From NCBI GenBank assembly GCA_003241695.1, contig QFPN01000002.1:434001-498000 (forward strand): a stretch of 64,000 nt of DNA. Reading direction: 5' to 3'. The position numbers and the translations under genes are program-made. This stretch comes from Ancylobacter novellus. Its GTDB lineage: Bacteria > Pseudomonadota > Alphaproteobacteria > Rhizobiales > Methylopilaceae. The notes under the pieces were generated by a model, which was not told the origin of the DNA, made no database searches, and saw nothing but the letters and a program-made list of their open reading frames with translations. Below, piece after piece: positions 27,845 to 36,765 of this stretch. The first letter of the stretch is position 1; every line of letters begins with the position of its first letter.

Positions 27845-29299
27845 CTAATGTCGGCTGGAACCGTTCGAGTTGTCACCAACGGCAGCCTTCATGGCCTCAG
27901 GTGAATTTGCCGAGGAAACGACAGAAATTTCAGCCCGATCACGACCTGAGTCTTTTGCGACATAAAGCATCGCGTCGGCCCTTTGGAACATGTCGTCGAT
28001 GCAAGCAGCGTCAGTCGCGGGATCGACGATTGCGATTCCTATGCTGGTCGAGATGACGCAAGAATTCCCATCGCCCAAAATGATCGGATCACGCAGCGAC
28101 AATCGCAGTCGGTCCGCAAAGGCGAGCGCCTGACCTTCGGAACAGCCGACAACCATCACGGCGAATTCCTCGCCGCCAAGGCGGCCGAACAGGTCCCCAG
28201 CGCGCAGGCAGCCGCGGATCCGGCCCACGAAGGCGATCAGGACTTCGTCGCCAGCTGCATGACCGTAAGTATCGTTCACCGCCTTGAAATGATCGAGGTC
28301 AAACATCAGCAACGCGCAGGGCCGGGTGGCGTCTGCGAGCTGTTTCCGGGCGTCGTCCCGGAAAGATTTTCGATTGAAAACGCCCGTCAACGGATCGTGC
28401 ATCGCAAGGTGCCGCAGTTTAACGAGAAGGTCGTTACGGCTTTGCGTCACGCAGGCCAGCATGATTGGCGCGATGGCGACAAGAGATACTCCCAGCCGCA
28501 ATGAAACGAGCGCGTTCTCGTCATGTAGCGGCGTTGGAAAATATCCGGCCGAGATGACCACGAGCGTCCAGATGCCGTACAGCAGCGTCAAGACCGCGGT
28601 CGCGAACACGGGATAGACGAGAGCGCACCACAACAATGCGGGAACCGGAAAGGCGATCGCTCCCGGGCCTCCGATGAAAGCGGCGGCGGCGAAGGAGGCC
28701 AACAGTACGCTCGCAGGAGGAATGTCGACCGTCCTCAAGGCGAGAGGCGTCCGCAGCCTTCGTCGCCAGTCGGACGCGGCCGGGAATGACAAAATGACGG
28801 GCAAGATCGTGACGTAGTTGACGAATTCCGTCGCGAACCAAAACGTCAGGCCGGTCATGGCGCCGCTGTCGAAGAGTATGGGATTGGCGACGCTGCCGAC
28901 CGCTCCGGCCGCGGCTCCTCCGGCCGCCGCGGCGAGAAGGAGATGAAGCATGGCGGTGGGCTGCCGCAGGCCGGCCTTTCCGGACGGCGAGTTTGTGTAG
29001 ACCAGGTATGCGGCCACGACGCCGGCCATATTGGCGCTGGTGAGGATCAGCGTTTTGAACGGCGGGGATCCCGTCAGCAGATCGGCCGCGAGGAACGCGG
29101 CGGCCCCTCCAAGCCATCCGAAGAGATCCCGCGACGACGACCGGATAAGGAGCCCGAGCATCACCGCGTTGGCGGGCCAGAACGTCGCCAGAAATCCGAC
29201 AGGTCGCGTCCAGATGCCGAACAGGCAGGCGACGAAGACCGCCGCGGCGAGAAAAGCGGCGGACGTCAACATGCGGTCGATCGATCTTGGCGTACTCAA
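27845..29299 (-). CDS. Membrane diguanylate cyclase (GGDEF) with MASE-like sensor
   Basis: The 484-residue protein has eight or more hydrophobic segments in residues 10-290, resembling a MASE1-type sensor. A C-terminal GGDEF domain follows with FDLDHFKAVNDTYGHAAGDEVL and the active GGEEF motif. An RAGD sequence five residues before GGEEF is a product-inhibition I-site. It should make cyclic di-GMP in response to an unknown membrane signal. The start is uncertain: TTG at 29299 or ATG at 29272, neither with a clear ribosome-binding site. Confidence 0.88.
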   Translation of the reverse strand: MSTPRSIDRMLTSAAFLAAAVFVACLFGIWTRPVGFLATFWPANAVMLGLLIRSSSRDLFGWLGGAAAFLAADLLTGSPPFKTLILTSANMAGVVAAYLVYTNSPSGKAGLRQPTAMLHLLLAAAAGGAAAGAVGSVANPILFDSGAMTGLTFWFATEFVNYVTILPVILSFPAASDWRRRLRTPLALRTVDIPPASVLLASFAAAAFIGGPGAIAFPVPALLWCALVYPVFATAVLTLLYGIWTLVVISAGYFPTPLHDENALVSLRLGVSLVAIAPIMLACVTQSRNDLLVKLRHLAMHDPLTGVFNRKSFRDDARKQLADATRPCALLMFDLDHFKAVNDTYGHAAGDEVLIAFVGRIRGCLRAGDLFGRLGGEEFAVMVVGCSEGQALAFADRLRLSLRDPIILGDGNSCVISTSIGIAIVDPATDAACIDDMFQRADAMLYVAKDSGRDRAEISVVSSANSPEAMKAAVGDNSNGSSRH

Positions 29300-29703
29300 A
29301 AACTGAGCCGCAGGAGGTTGATCATATCTCCGCCCCCCTCCTCAGCGACGCCGGAATGTCAGAGGCGCAATTCTGGGTTGAGGCAGTATAAGGCTATATT
29401 CTCTGTCATCCAGACGCATTCATGCCGCGGTCGCCCGCGGGAGGGAGCTATTCGCCGTCGCGCCGGCGTCGTAGCGAAGCCCCGCGATTTCGAACGCTCC
29501 ACTGTCCCCGTCGAGACAAAAATAACGACCGTAAACAGCCGTGCGGAAGCAAACCATCGCAAATGCCGCGTCACACGAGCATGGACGAGATCGCTCCCGC
29601 TTACAGGCCGTTCGTCGTCGGTTTCTGCGTGACGGATTTAGCCGCGCCTCTTCGTTTCGGCTGTGATGCGCCCATGTAAAAGGCCGCAGCGGCGGAGAAC
29701 GGC
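29300..29703. other. 404-bp intergenic region between GGDEF gene and selO
   Basis: It is less GC-rich than its surroundings and has several short frames. One (29422-29679) is open for 85 codons but has arginine-rich, random composition and no ribosome-binding site. I recognise no RNA gene, terminator or promoter pair here. It must hold the divergent promoters of the two flanking genes. Confidence 0.5.
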
Positions 29704-31179
29704 GTGACGATCCAGATCCACTTCGACAACAGCTATGCGAGGCTGCCCGAGACCTTTCACCGCCGCGTCTCGCCGACGCCGGTCGAGGCGCCGCGGCTCG
29801 TCGCGCTCAATCGCGGGCTCGCGCGCGAGCTCGGCCTAGACCCGGACGCGCTGGCGAGCGAGGAAGGCGCGGCGACGCTGGCCGGGAACGCCACGCCGCC
29901 CGGATCCGAGCCGATCGCGACCGCCTATGCCGGGCACCAGTTCGGCCAGTTCGTCCCGCAGCTCGGCGACGGCCGCGCGATCCTCCTGGGCGAAGTGGTC
30001 AGCCCCGCCCGCGGCCGCGTCGACATCCAGCTCAAGGGCGCGGGCAGGACGCCGTTCTCGCGCCGGGGCGACGGCCGCGCCGCGCTTGGGCCGGTGCTGC
30101 GCGAATATCTCTTCAGCGAGGCGATGGCGGCGCTCGGCGTTCCGACCACGCGGGCGCTCGCGGCGGTCACGACCGGCCAGCCGGTCCAGCGCGAGCGGGT
30201 CCTGCCCGGCGCGGTGCTGACGCGCGTCGCCTCGAGCCATATCCGGGTCGGCACCTTTCAGTATTTCGCCGCGCGCGGGGACCTCGATGCGCTGAAGGGC
30301 CTGATCGACCACGTCGTCGCGCGCCACTACCCAGAAATCGCCGGACGGGACGACAAGGCGCTGGCGCTGCTCGAAGCCGTCGTCGGCCGTCAGGCGCGGC
30401 TCGTCGCGCAATGGATGACGGTCGGCTTCGTCCACGGCGTCATGAACACGGACAACTGTTCGGTCGCGGGCGAGACGATCGACTACGGACCCTGCGCCTT
30501 CCTCGACGCCTACGACCCGGCGGCGGTCTACAGCTCGATCGACGAACACGGCCGCTACGCCTACGCCAACCAGCCGGCGATCGCGCACTGGAACCTGGTG
30601 CGGCTCGCCGAATGCCTGCTGCCCTTCATCTCGAGCGACGAAAAGGAGGCGATCGCCCGCGCCACCGCTGCGATCGACGGCTTCGGGCCGGCGTTCCAGC
30701 ATGCGGTGCTGGGCGGATATCGCCGCAAGCTCGGCCTCACCGTGGAGCAGGCGGACGACGGCGTTCTGATCGACGACCTGCTCGATCGGATGGCGGCCGG
30801 CAAAGCGGACTTCACCCTGACGTTCCGCGCGCTCGGCGCCGTCGCCGGGAGCGGATCGCCGGACGCCGCGCGGCGGCTGTTCGACGATCCGGCGTCGTTC
30901 GACGACTGGGCGACCCGCTATCGCGAGCGTCTGGGCGCGGAACCGGTCGACCCGACGGCGCGGCGCGCGGGCATGGACGCGACGAACCCGGCGGTCATCC
31001 CCCGCAACCATCACGTCGAGGCCGTTCTGGCCGCGGCGGTCGAGGAGGGGGACATGGCGCCGTTCGAGAGGTTCGCGGCCGTCCTGGCGGATCCGTTCTC
31101 CGCCGCCGCGGAGGCGTCGCCCTACGCCGCTCCGCGTCCGGCCGACGCCGGGGCTCACCGCACCTTCTGCGGCACGTAG
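29704..31179 (+). CDS. selO: Protein adenylyltransferase SelO (YdiU)
   Basis: SelO is a pseudokinase-fold enzyme that transfers AMP from ATP to Ser/Thr/Tyr of proteins and has been tied to oxidative-stress responses. The 491-residue product starts at GTG 29704 and has FDNSYARLPETFHRRVSP, YAGHQFGQFVPQLGDGRA, LKGAGRTPFSRRGDGR and the catalytic region MTVGFVHGVMNTDN with DYGPCAFLD. It ends Phe-Cys-Gly-Thr. The Cys third from the end matches the position of Sec in animal SelO, so this copy is the cysteine form with a normal TAG stop. Confidence 0.95.
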   Translation: MTIQIHFDNSYARLPETFHRRVSPTPVEAPRLVALNRGLARELGLDPDALASEEGAATLAGNATPPGSEPIATAYAGHQFGQFVPQLGDGRAILLGEVVSPARGRVDIQLKGAGRTPFSRRGDGRAALGPVLREYLFSEAMAALGVPTTRALAAVTTGQPVQRERVLPGAVLTRVASSHIRVGTFQYFAARGDLDALKGLIDHVVARHYPEIAGRDDKALALLEAVVGRQARLVAQWMTVGFVHGVMNTDNCSVAGETIDYGPCAFLDAYDPAAVYSSIDEHGRYAYANQPAIAHWNLVRLAECLLPFISSDEKEAIARATAAIDGFGPAFQHAVLGGYRRKLGLTVEQADDGVLIDDLLDRMAAGKADFTLTFRALGAVAGSGSPDAARRLFDDPASFDDWATRYRERLGAEPVDPTARRAGMDATNPAVIPRNHHVEAVLAAAVEEGDMAPFERFAAVLADPFSAAAEASPYAAPRPADAGAHRTFCGT

Positions 31180-31227
31180 GCGAGGGCGCCTGGCGCTCTC
31201 AGCCGGGGCGGAAACCGAGCGCGGGCC

Positions 31228-32274
31228 TTATCCCGCCTTCAGCCGCTTCGCCGCGGCGGGGGCGAAATAGGTCAGCACGCCGTCGGCGCCGGCCCGCTTG
31301 AACGCCGTCAGGCTCTCCATCATGGCGGCCTCGCCGTCGAGCCAGCCGTTCAGCGCGGCCGCCTGGATCATCGCGTATTCGCCCGAGACCTGATAGGCGT
31401 AAGTGGGCATCCTGAACCGATCTTTCAGCCGGCGCACGACGTCGAGATAGGGCAGGCCGGGCTTCACCATCAGCATGTCCGCGCCCTCGGCGACGTCGAG
31501 TTCCGCCTCGATTTCCGCCTCGTCGCCGTTGGCCGGGTCCATCTGGTAGGTCTTCTTGTCGCCGACGAGCGCCTTCCTGGTGCCGATCGCGTCCCGGAAC
31601 GGGCCGTAGAAGGCGGAGGCGTATTTCGCAGCGTAGGACATGATCTGGACGTCGGCGAAGCCCGCGCCGTCGAGCGCCGAGCGGATCACGCCGACCCGGC
31701 CGTCCATCATGTCCGACGGCGCGATCACGTCGGCTCCGGCTTCCGCCTGCGTCAGCGCCTGTTGCGCGAGCGCGGCCACCGTCGCGTCGTTCAGGATCCG
31801 GTCGCCGGACATCAGCCCGTCATGGCCGTGGCTCGTATAGGGATCGAGCGCGACGTCGGTGATCAGGCCGATCTGGGGAACCTCGCGCTTCAGCGCCTTC
31901 AGCGCCCGGCAGACGAGATTTCCGGGGTTCTGCGCCTCCGATCCGTCCGGATCGCGCAGCGCCGGATCCGTATAGGGAAACAGCGCCACCGCCGGAACGC
32001 CGAGCGCGGCGGCTTCCGAGACCGCGCGCGTCGCTTCGTCGACGCTGAGGCGGTCGACCCCGGGCAGCGAGGCCACGGGCTCGCGGCGCTTTTCGCCGTC
32101 GACGAGGAAGATCGGCCAGATCAGGTCGTCGACGGTCAGCGTCGTCTCGCGCGTCAGGCGGCGGGACCAGTCGGCCTTGCGGTTGCGGCGCGGCCGGCGG
32201 GGCAGGTCGAGCGTCCCGTCGGGCGCGCGGGCGCCGTCGCCCATCGTGCGGAGCTTTCCGATCGTCTCATGCAT
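31228..32274 (-). CDS. hemB: Delta-aminolevulinic acid dehydratase HemB
   Basis: HemB joins two ALA molecules to porphobilinogen in tetrapyrrole synthesis. The 348-residue protein has both Schiff-base lysines in SYAAKYASAFYGPFR and LMVKPGLPYLD. The metal-site loop is DVALDPYTSHGHDG, the Asp-rich non-cysteine type, so this is predicted to be a magnesium rather than zinc enzyme. The ATG at 32274 has CGGAGG eight bases upstream. Its position beside the DUF6163/LdtR locus is conserved in Hyphomicrobiales. Confidence 0.96.
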   Translation of the reverse strand: MHETIGKLRTMGDGARAPDGTLDLPRRPRRNRKADWSRRLTRETTLTVDDLIWPIFLVDGEKRREPVASLPGVDRLSVDEATRAVSEAAALGVPAVALFPYTDPALRDPDGSEAQNPGNLVCRALKALKREVPQIGLITDVALDPYTSHGHDGLMSGDRILNDATVAALAQQALTQAEAGADVIAPSDMMDGRVGVIRSALDGAGFADVQIMSYAAKYASAFYGPFRDAIGTRKALVGDKKTYQMDPANGDEAEIEAELDVAEGADMLMVKPGLPYLDVVRRLKDRFRMPTYAYQVSGEYAMIQAAALNGWLDGEAAMMESLTAFKRAGADGVLTYFAPAAAKRLKAG

Positions 32275-32434
32275 GACTGGCGGCCTCCGGACCGTCTTCC
32301 GTTGACGCGAGGCATAGCACCGCGACGGGGGGCGGCACAAAGCGGAGCGGGTTTGCGCGAGGAGGGGGAGTCGGCCACAAAAGCGCCCTGACCTAGAAGC
32401 CGGCCTCCCCCCGAGCCGGCGCAAGGGAGGCGCG

Positions 32435-32878
32435 ATGTCGGCCGAAGACGACCGAAGCGATCCGCCGCCGCTGTCGGCGCGCGACCAGAGGCTCGCAGCC
32501 GACAGGGCGACGCGGCCCTGGAGCTGGCGGCTCGGCCTGTTCCTGCGCGCGCTGTCCGTGTTCGAGATCGCCAAAGGCCTGGTCCATTGGGGGCTGCTGA
32601 TCGGTTCAGGCGGCGACGCCGAGCCGCTGGCCTCGGCCTCGCCCTCCTGGTTCCTGGCGACGGTGTTCTTCGCCGTGGCCGATCCCGTCGCGGGCGTCGG
32701 CCTGTGGGTCGGCGCGGCGTGGGGCGTCGCCATCTGGCTGATCGCCGCGCTCGGACAACTGGCGGCCGTCGCGCTCGGGCGGGACGGAGGGATCGGTCTG
32801 GCGGTCGCGGCCGTCACCGTTCTCGCGATGATCGCCTATGTCGCGCTGTCCGCGATGGCGCGTCGCGAGGCGCGCTGA
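32435..32878 (+). CDS. DUF6163-type small membrane protein
   Basis: The 147-residue protein has an acidic cytosolic N-terminus and four hydrophobic segments (FLRALSVFEIAKGLVHWGLL, WFLATVFFAVADPVAGVGLW, AWGVAIWLIAALGQLAAVAL, IGLAVAAVTVLAMIAYVALS). The layout and its position between hemB and ldtR match a conserved rhizobial membrane protein that I believe is DUF6163. Function unknown; the neighbourhood suggests a cell-envelope role. Confidence 0.75.
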   Translation: MSAEDDRSDPPPLSARDQRLAADRATRPWSWRLGLFLRALSVFEIAKGLVHWGLLIGSGGDAEPLASASPSWFLATVFFAVADPVAGVGLWVGAAWGVAIWLIAALGQLAAVALGRDGGIGLAVAAVTVLAMIAYVALSAMARREAR

Positions 32879-33167
32879 ACGGACAAAAAGCGGTCAACCG
32901 ACCATTTCGTCGTCCGAGCGGATCTTCCGCGGATCCGTTCCAGATGGTTTCCGCAATTTGAATGAAAAATGAAGATCGATTTACGTCTGTCGCAGCAACT
33001 CTCTGAAGACCTTGGGAGGAAAGAGTCTGTTTAGTTTGAGAGATAAATACAATTTTCATCACGCCATTTAAGCGCATTTTCAGAAGCGCGACCTATCTTC
33101 GAGATCAAAGGGACGCGGTGAGAAAGCGACGTCTCAAGTAGATCGACAGACAGGAAGGCGTCACCCC

Positions 33168-33683
33168 ATGAAGACCTCTGCCCGCCGAATGGAGACAGCC
33201 CCCGCCGCCGACGTCGCCGAGTCGTCGGTCCGTCCGCTTTACCTTGAGGCCCTGACGCTGGTCGAGCGGCTGCACCGCCGCCTTCTCGACGTCATCAAGG
33301 ACGAGTTCGACCGCCGCGGCCGCTCCGACATCAACTCGGTGCAGGCTCTGCTGCTGTACAACATCGGCGACGCGGAGCTGACCGCCGGAGAACTGCGCAC
33401 CCGCGGCTACTATCTCGGCTCCAACGTCAGCTACAATCTGAAGAAGCTCGTGGAGATGGGCTATCTCAGCCACCAGCGCTCGCGGATGGACCGCCGCTCG
33501 GTGCGGATCAGCCTGACGGAGCTCGGCCAGGAGATCCACGACATCGTCGACGGCCTCTACGCCAAGCACGTCCGCACCATCGAGCAGGTCGGCGGCATCA
33601 ACGCCGACGACTTCAAGACCCTGAACGTCGCGCTCGTGCGCCTCGAGCGCTTTTGGACCGACCAGATCCGCTTCCGTCTCTGA
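33168..33683 (+). CDS. ldtR: LdtR, MarR-type winged-helix regulator
   Basis: The 171-residue protein has a MarR fold: HRRLLDVIKDEFDRRG dimer helix, then INSVQALLLYNIGDAELTAGELRTRGYYLGSNVSYNLKKLVEMGYL as the recognition helix, and a beta wing RSRMDRRSVRISLT. This pattern matches rhizobial LdtR, which activates an L,D-transpeptidase gene and stress-tolerance genes. The 289-base upstream gap (32879-33167) is AT-rich for this genome and likely regulatory. CGGATC/GATCCG near 32920-32938 is an inverted repeat. A terminator separates it from the transpeptidase gene. Confidence 0.9.
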   Translation: MKTSARRMETAPAADVAESSVRPLYLEALTLVERLHRRLLDVIKDEFDRRGRSDINSVQALLLYNIGDAELTAGELRTRGYYLGSNVSYNLKKLVEMGYLSHQRSRMDRRSVRISLTELGQEIHDIVDGLYAKHVRTIEQVGGINADDFKTLNVALVRLERFWTDQIRFRL

Positions 33684-33729
33684 TCGGGGGCCTCCGTTCG
33701 GAGGCAGAACCGTCAAACGCCCTGCAAAG

Positions 33730-33760
33730 CCCGCCGCGACCGCCGTCGCGGCGGGTTTTT
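33730..33760 (+). terminator. Rho-independent terminator after ldtR
   Basis: CCCGCCGCGAC (33730-33740), loop CGCC and GTCGCGGCGGG (33745-33755) form a perfect 11-bp stem followed by TTTTT. It makes ldtR a single-gene transcript and implies that the transpeptidase downstream has its own promoter in the 276 bases that follow. Confidence 0.93.
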
Positions 33761-34036
33761 CGCATTATGGACCGTCGCTCGAGACGTCGCCGGCCCGTTG
33801 ACATCACCGTGCGCCGGCGGCGTCGCTTCGTCCGCGACATCGTTCCGCCTCAAACACGCGGCATTCGGAAATCTTCGGCAGGCTCCTCGGACGTCAGGCG
33901 TTTCGCGCATTCACGGCGTCGGATCGCGCAGGAGCTTCCGGAGCGCGGCGCAGGCCTCGGGTCGGGGTTCGTTAACCATGGCTCGGTCATCTTGCGCTTG
34001 CACGGACGATGTGAGGCAGCTGGAGCTCGGATTGAC

Positions 34037-35344
34037 GTGACGGATCGGCCTTCTGACCTTTCGGCGACGACGCGCCGCGGCGCTCTCAAGATCGGCCTCG
34101 GCGCAGCCGCGGCCGGCGCCTTCGCAGGCGCGGCCTCGGCGCAGGAGATGAACCTGTTCTCCTCGCAGGCCGAGTGGAAGGACCGCTACGACGCCTCGTC
34201 GGGCGCGGCCGCCACCCGCACATCATCGTCGCGCGTGCCGACGCTCAGCCCCGAGACCGCGCAGGCCACCGAGCAGGCGATCGCAGGCTATCGCGATCTC
34301 GTCGCGCAGGGCGGCTGGAATCCGGTTCCCGGCGGCCCGCGGCTCAAGCTCGGCTCGACCGGCGAGCGCGTCGTAGCGCTGCGCCGCCGGCTCATGGTCA
34401 CCGGCGATCTCGCCCAGAACCTCGGAATGTCGCCGACCTTCGACAGCTACGTCGAGGGCGCGGTGCGCCGCTTCCAGGCCCGCCATGGCCTGATTCCCGT
34501 CGGCGTCGTCGGCGACGACACGATGCAGTCGCTCAACATTCCCGCGGCGACCCGCCTGCGCCAGCTCGAGATCAACCTCGTGCGCATCCGCACCATGGCG
34601 AACGGCAATCTCGGCCAGCGCTACGTGATGGCGAACATTCCGGCGGCGGAAGTCGAGGCGGTCGAGAACGGCATGGTGGCGGCGCGCTACACCGCCGTCG
34701 TCGGCAAGGTCGACCGCGCCTCTCCGGTTCTCGACGCCAAGATCCTGCAGGTGAACCTCAACCCCTTCTGGACGGTCCCCGCCTCCATCGTGAGGAAGGA
34801 CCTCATCCCGCAGATGCAGAAGGACCCGCAATACCTCACCAAGAAGAACATCCGCATCATCGACAAGAGCGGCGCCGAGATCTCGCCCGAGCAGGTGAAC
34901 TGGAACACCGACGAGGCGATCAACTACATGTACAAGCAGGATCCCGGCGAGGACAACTCGATGGGAACCGTGCGCCTCAACATGCAGAACCAGTTCGGCG
35001 TCTACATGCACGACACGCCCTCCAAAAACCTGTTCGGCGACAACGCCCGGTTCCATTCCTCGGGCTGCATGCGCGTGCAGAACGTCAAGGAGCTGTGCAC
35101 CTGGCTCCTGAAGAACCAGACGAACTGGGACCGCCGCTCGCTCGACGCCGCGATCAAGACCGGCAACCGCATCGACATCCAGGTGACGCCGCCGGTGCCG
35201 GTCTACTGGCGCTACATTTCCGGCTGGGGTTCCGCCGACGGCACGGTGCAGTTCCGCGAGGACATCTACGGCCAGGACGGCACGGGCGAACTCGCGATGG
35301 CCGACGGCGGCGCGAGCCAGGCGACCGGGGCGGGCCAGCGGTGA
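34037..35344 (+). CDS. L,D-transpeptidase (YkuD family), LdtR-linked
   Basis: The enzyme makes 3-3 cross-links in peptidoglycan or attaches proteins to it. The 435-residue product starts at GTG 34037 and has a Tat-like signal (TTRRGALKIGLGAAAAGAFAG). A peptidoglycan-binding domain lies near residues 100-170 (GSTGERVVALRRRLM...FQARHGL). The YkuD domain contains YMHDTPSKNLF and the catalytic HSSGCMRV. Earlier in-frame codons give arginine-rich non-conserved sequence. It overlaps a small conserved gene by 4 nt. LdtR probably controls it. Confidence 0.92.
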   Translation: MTDRPSDLSATTRRGALKIGLGAAAAGAFAGAASAQEMNLFSSQAEWKDRYDASSGAAATRTSSSRVPTLSPETAQATEQAIAGYRDLVAQGGWNPVPGGPRLKLGSTGERVVALRRRLMVTGDLAQNLGMSPTFDSYVEGAVRRFQARHGLIPVGVVGDDTMQSLNIPAATRLRQLEINLVRIRTMANGNLGQRYVMANIPAAEVEAVENGMVAARYTAVVGKVDRASPVLDAKILQVNLNPFWTVPASIVRKDLIPQMQKDPQYLTKKNIRIIDKSGAEISPEQVNWNTDEAINYMYKQDPGEDNSMGTVRLNMQNQFGVYMHDTPSKNLFGDNARFHSSGCMRVQNVKELCTWLLKNQTNWDRRSLDAAIKTGNRIDIQVTPPVPVYWRYISGWGSADGTVQFREDIYGQDGTGELAMADGGASQATGAGQR

Positions 35345-35574
35345 CCTATCGGCGGCCTTTCGGCCGCCCGGCGGGCGGCGCATCCGCGGACCCCTCGGGA
35401 CCCCGCGGCGAGGTGCTGTTCGAGTTCGTCACGCGCGGCAACGCGACCCGCTGCGCGGCGATCGACGCCGCGACCGGGGTTGAGGTGGTCGTGGTCGGAC
35501 CGCCGGCCGCGGGCGAAGCCCATCTGAAGACCGTGGCGCTGAGAAAGCTCAGGATGCGGCTGGCGCAGGGGTGA
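35341..35574 (+). CDS. Small conserved protein, DUF6898-like
   Basis: The 77-residue frame begins at a GTG overlapping the transpeptidase stop (GTGA). The core GEVLFEFVTRGNATRCAAIDAATGVEVVVVGP followed by a Leu/Arg helix (VALRKLRMRL) resembles a small conserved rhizobial family that I think is DUF6898. Translational coupling suggests joint expression with the transpeptidase. Function unknown. Confidence 0.7.
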   Translation: MTYRRPFGRPAGGASADPSGPRGEVLFEFVTRGNATRCAAIDAATGVEVVVVGPPAAGEAHLKTVALRKLRMRLAQG

Positions 35575-35864
35575 GAGCGCGACCGGAGTCCTTCGCATGG
35601 ATGACGATGCGGAAAGCCGGTTCGAAAGCGGCTCAATCTCGGTCAAAAGAGAGCGCTGAAGGTCGCCGCGATGAAGCCCGAGGATCTCGACCGGCTTCTG
35701 CGAGATGACGAGGACTGAGGACCATCCGGCGCGGCGCTGTCGCTCGATGCAAAGGCCGCGAGGCCGTTTCCGAGCGCGAAGCTCGAAAACATCCGAGGTT
35801 CCGCGGGAGGGGCTTCCAGGGCCTGTGGGGGAATCGTAGTGCGCTAAGCGATCGGAAGTCGTGA

Positions 35865-35887
35865 ATGCCCGAGACAAGCTCGGGCAT
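35865..35887. repeat. REP-like palindrome
   Basis: ATGCCCGAG and CTCGGGCAT form a perfect 9-bp stem around ACAAG, followed by GACGG. The same design with the same tail occurs at 47008 and 56845 and within 19957-20040, so this is one member of a dispersed family. Confidence 0.75.
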
Positions 35888-35955
35888 GACGGTCGAGGCG
35901 ATCTCGCCCGTATCCAAAAGCGTCTGGCGATCGTGTCGAGCGCCCCTTTACGCCC

Positions 35956-35970
35956 GAACAAAAAGAGAAC
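35956..35970. promoter_or_regulatory. LexA (SOS) box of the alphaproteobacterial type
   Basis: The sequence GAAC-AAAAAGA-GAAC is exactly GTTC-N7-GTTC read on the other strand, the direct-repeat SOS box known from alphaproteobacteria. It lies 134 bases before the ssb start. ssb is an established SOS target in this group, so repression by LexA and induction by DNA damage is likely. Confidence 0.75.
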
Positions 35971-36103
35971 ATGAATATCGCGTCCGCCGCGTTCCGTCGG
36001 TGTGGACAAGCGGTCCGGGGCCGACAGTTCGGCGGCGACTTGTGCGCGGCGCGGGACTAGGGTGCGGGCCGGCCCTTTAGCGAAGGACAGCAGGAGAGCG
36101 ACG

Positions 36104-36613
36104 ATGGCGGGCAGCGTGAACAAGGTCATTCTGGTCGGCAATCTCGGCCGGGACCCCGAGGTGCGCCGCCTCAACTCCGGCGAGCCGGTGGTGAACCTGC
36201 GCATCGCGACCTCCGAGACCTGGCGCGACAAGCAGTCGGGCGAGCGGCGCGAGCGGACCGAGTGGCATCAGGTCGTGATCTTCAACGAGAACCTCGCCAA
36301 GATCGCCGAACAATATCTTCGCAAGGGCTCGAAGGTCTATCTGGAAGGCCAGCTCCAGACGAGGAAGTACACGGACGCGTCCGGGGCGGAAAAATATTCG
36401 ACCGAGATCGTGCTGCAGCGCTATCGCGGCGAGCTCACCATGCTCGAAGGCCGCGGCGGCGGCGGAGGCGGCGACGACGCCTATGAGGGCGGCGGAGGCG
36501 GCGACAGCTTCGGCCGGTCGAACCCGATGGAGCGCCGCCAGCCGGCCCCTGCGGGCGGCGGAGGCGGCCGCGGCGGCTACAGCGACGCGATGGACGACGA
36601 CATCCCGTTCTAG
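36104..36613 (+). CDS. ssb: Single-stranded DNA-binding protein
   Basis: SSB coats single-stranded DNA and recruits partners through its acidic tail. The 169-residue protein has the OB fold (MAGSVNKVILVGNLGRDPEVR...TEWHQVVIFNENLAKIAEQYLRKG), a glycine-rich linker and the exact tail DDDIPF. The start at 36104 has AGGAGAG upstream. The last codons, CCG TTC T, are the direct repeat bordering the inserted element. The stop is now TAG, whose last two bases come from the element; the copy of this site at the other end reads CCGTTCTGA. An upstream SOS box predicts damage induction. Confidence 0.97.
   Translation: MAGSVNKVILVGNLGRDPEVRRLNSGEPVVNLRIATSETWRDKQSGERRERTEWHQVVIFNENLAKIAEQYLRKGSKVYLEGQLQTRKYTDASGAEKYSTEIVLQRYRGELTMLEGRGGGGGGDDAYEGGGGGDSFGRSNPMERRQPAPAGGGGGRGGYSDAMDDDIPF
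36605..36611. other. Left attachment core (CCGTTCT), inside the ssb 3' end
   Basis: CCGTTCT encodes the Pro-Phe end of the SSB tail plus the first base of the stop codon. The same seven bases recur at the right end (44671-44677), where they continue into TGA AACGGG. The simplest reading is that this is the crossover core and that the right copy preserves the original ssb ending. Confidence 0.75.
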
Positions 36614-36616
36614 AAT

Positions 36617-36652
36617 GCGGTACATGTGGTTTTGTCCACTGTATGTGATAAC
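36617..36652. repeat. Left terminal inverted repeat of the element
   Basis: GCGGTACA (36617-36624) and CCACTGTATGTGATAAC (36636-36652) match, in inverted orientation, TGTACCGC (44657-44664) and GTAACACACACAGTGG (44635-44650) at the right end. The inner part differs by one substitution and one extra base; the spacer is 11 bases here and 6 at the right. These are likely recombinase binding arms. Confidence 0.8.
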
Positions 36653-36765
36653 CGATTGTAATCGCTAACTTTTAAGCGAACATGGTCGGGGGCCGATTGA
36701 GGAATTTCAGGGTCGTATCTGGCGGTAGTTCAATTTCGTAAACTACTGTCAGCTAAGTTTCTGAA

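Larger units (their letters stand above)
35575..36103. other. Intergenic region upstream of ssb
   Basis: These 529 bases hold no convincing gene. They contain a REP-like hairpin (35865-35887) and a LexA-type box (35956-35970), described separately. AGGAGAG just before the ATG at 36104 is the ssb ribosome-binding site. In many relatives uvrA lies divergent from ssb across the shared SOS box; uvrA is not here. Confidence 0.6.

Noticed and set aside
29422..29679. 85-codon frame upstream of selO
   Set aside because: No ribosome-binding site and composition typical of non-coding GC-rich DNA.
31165..31179. Selenocysteine at the C-terminus of SelO
   Set aside because: The codon is TGC (Cys) and the stop is TAG, so this is the cysteine form.
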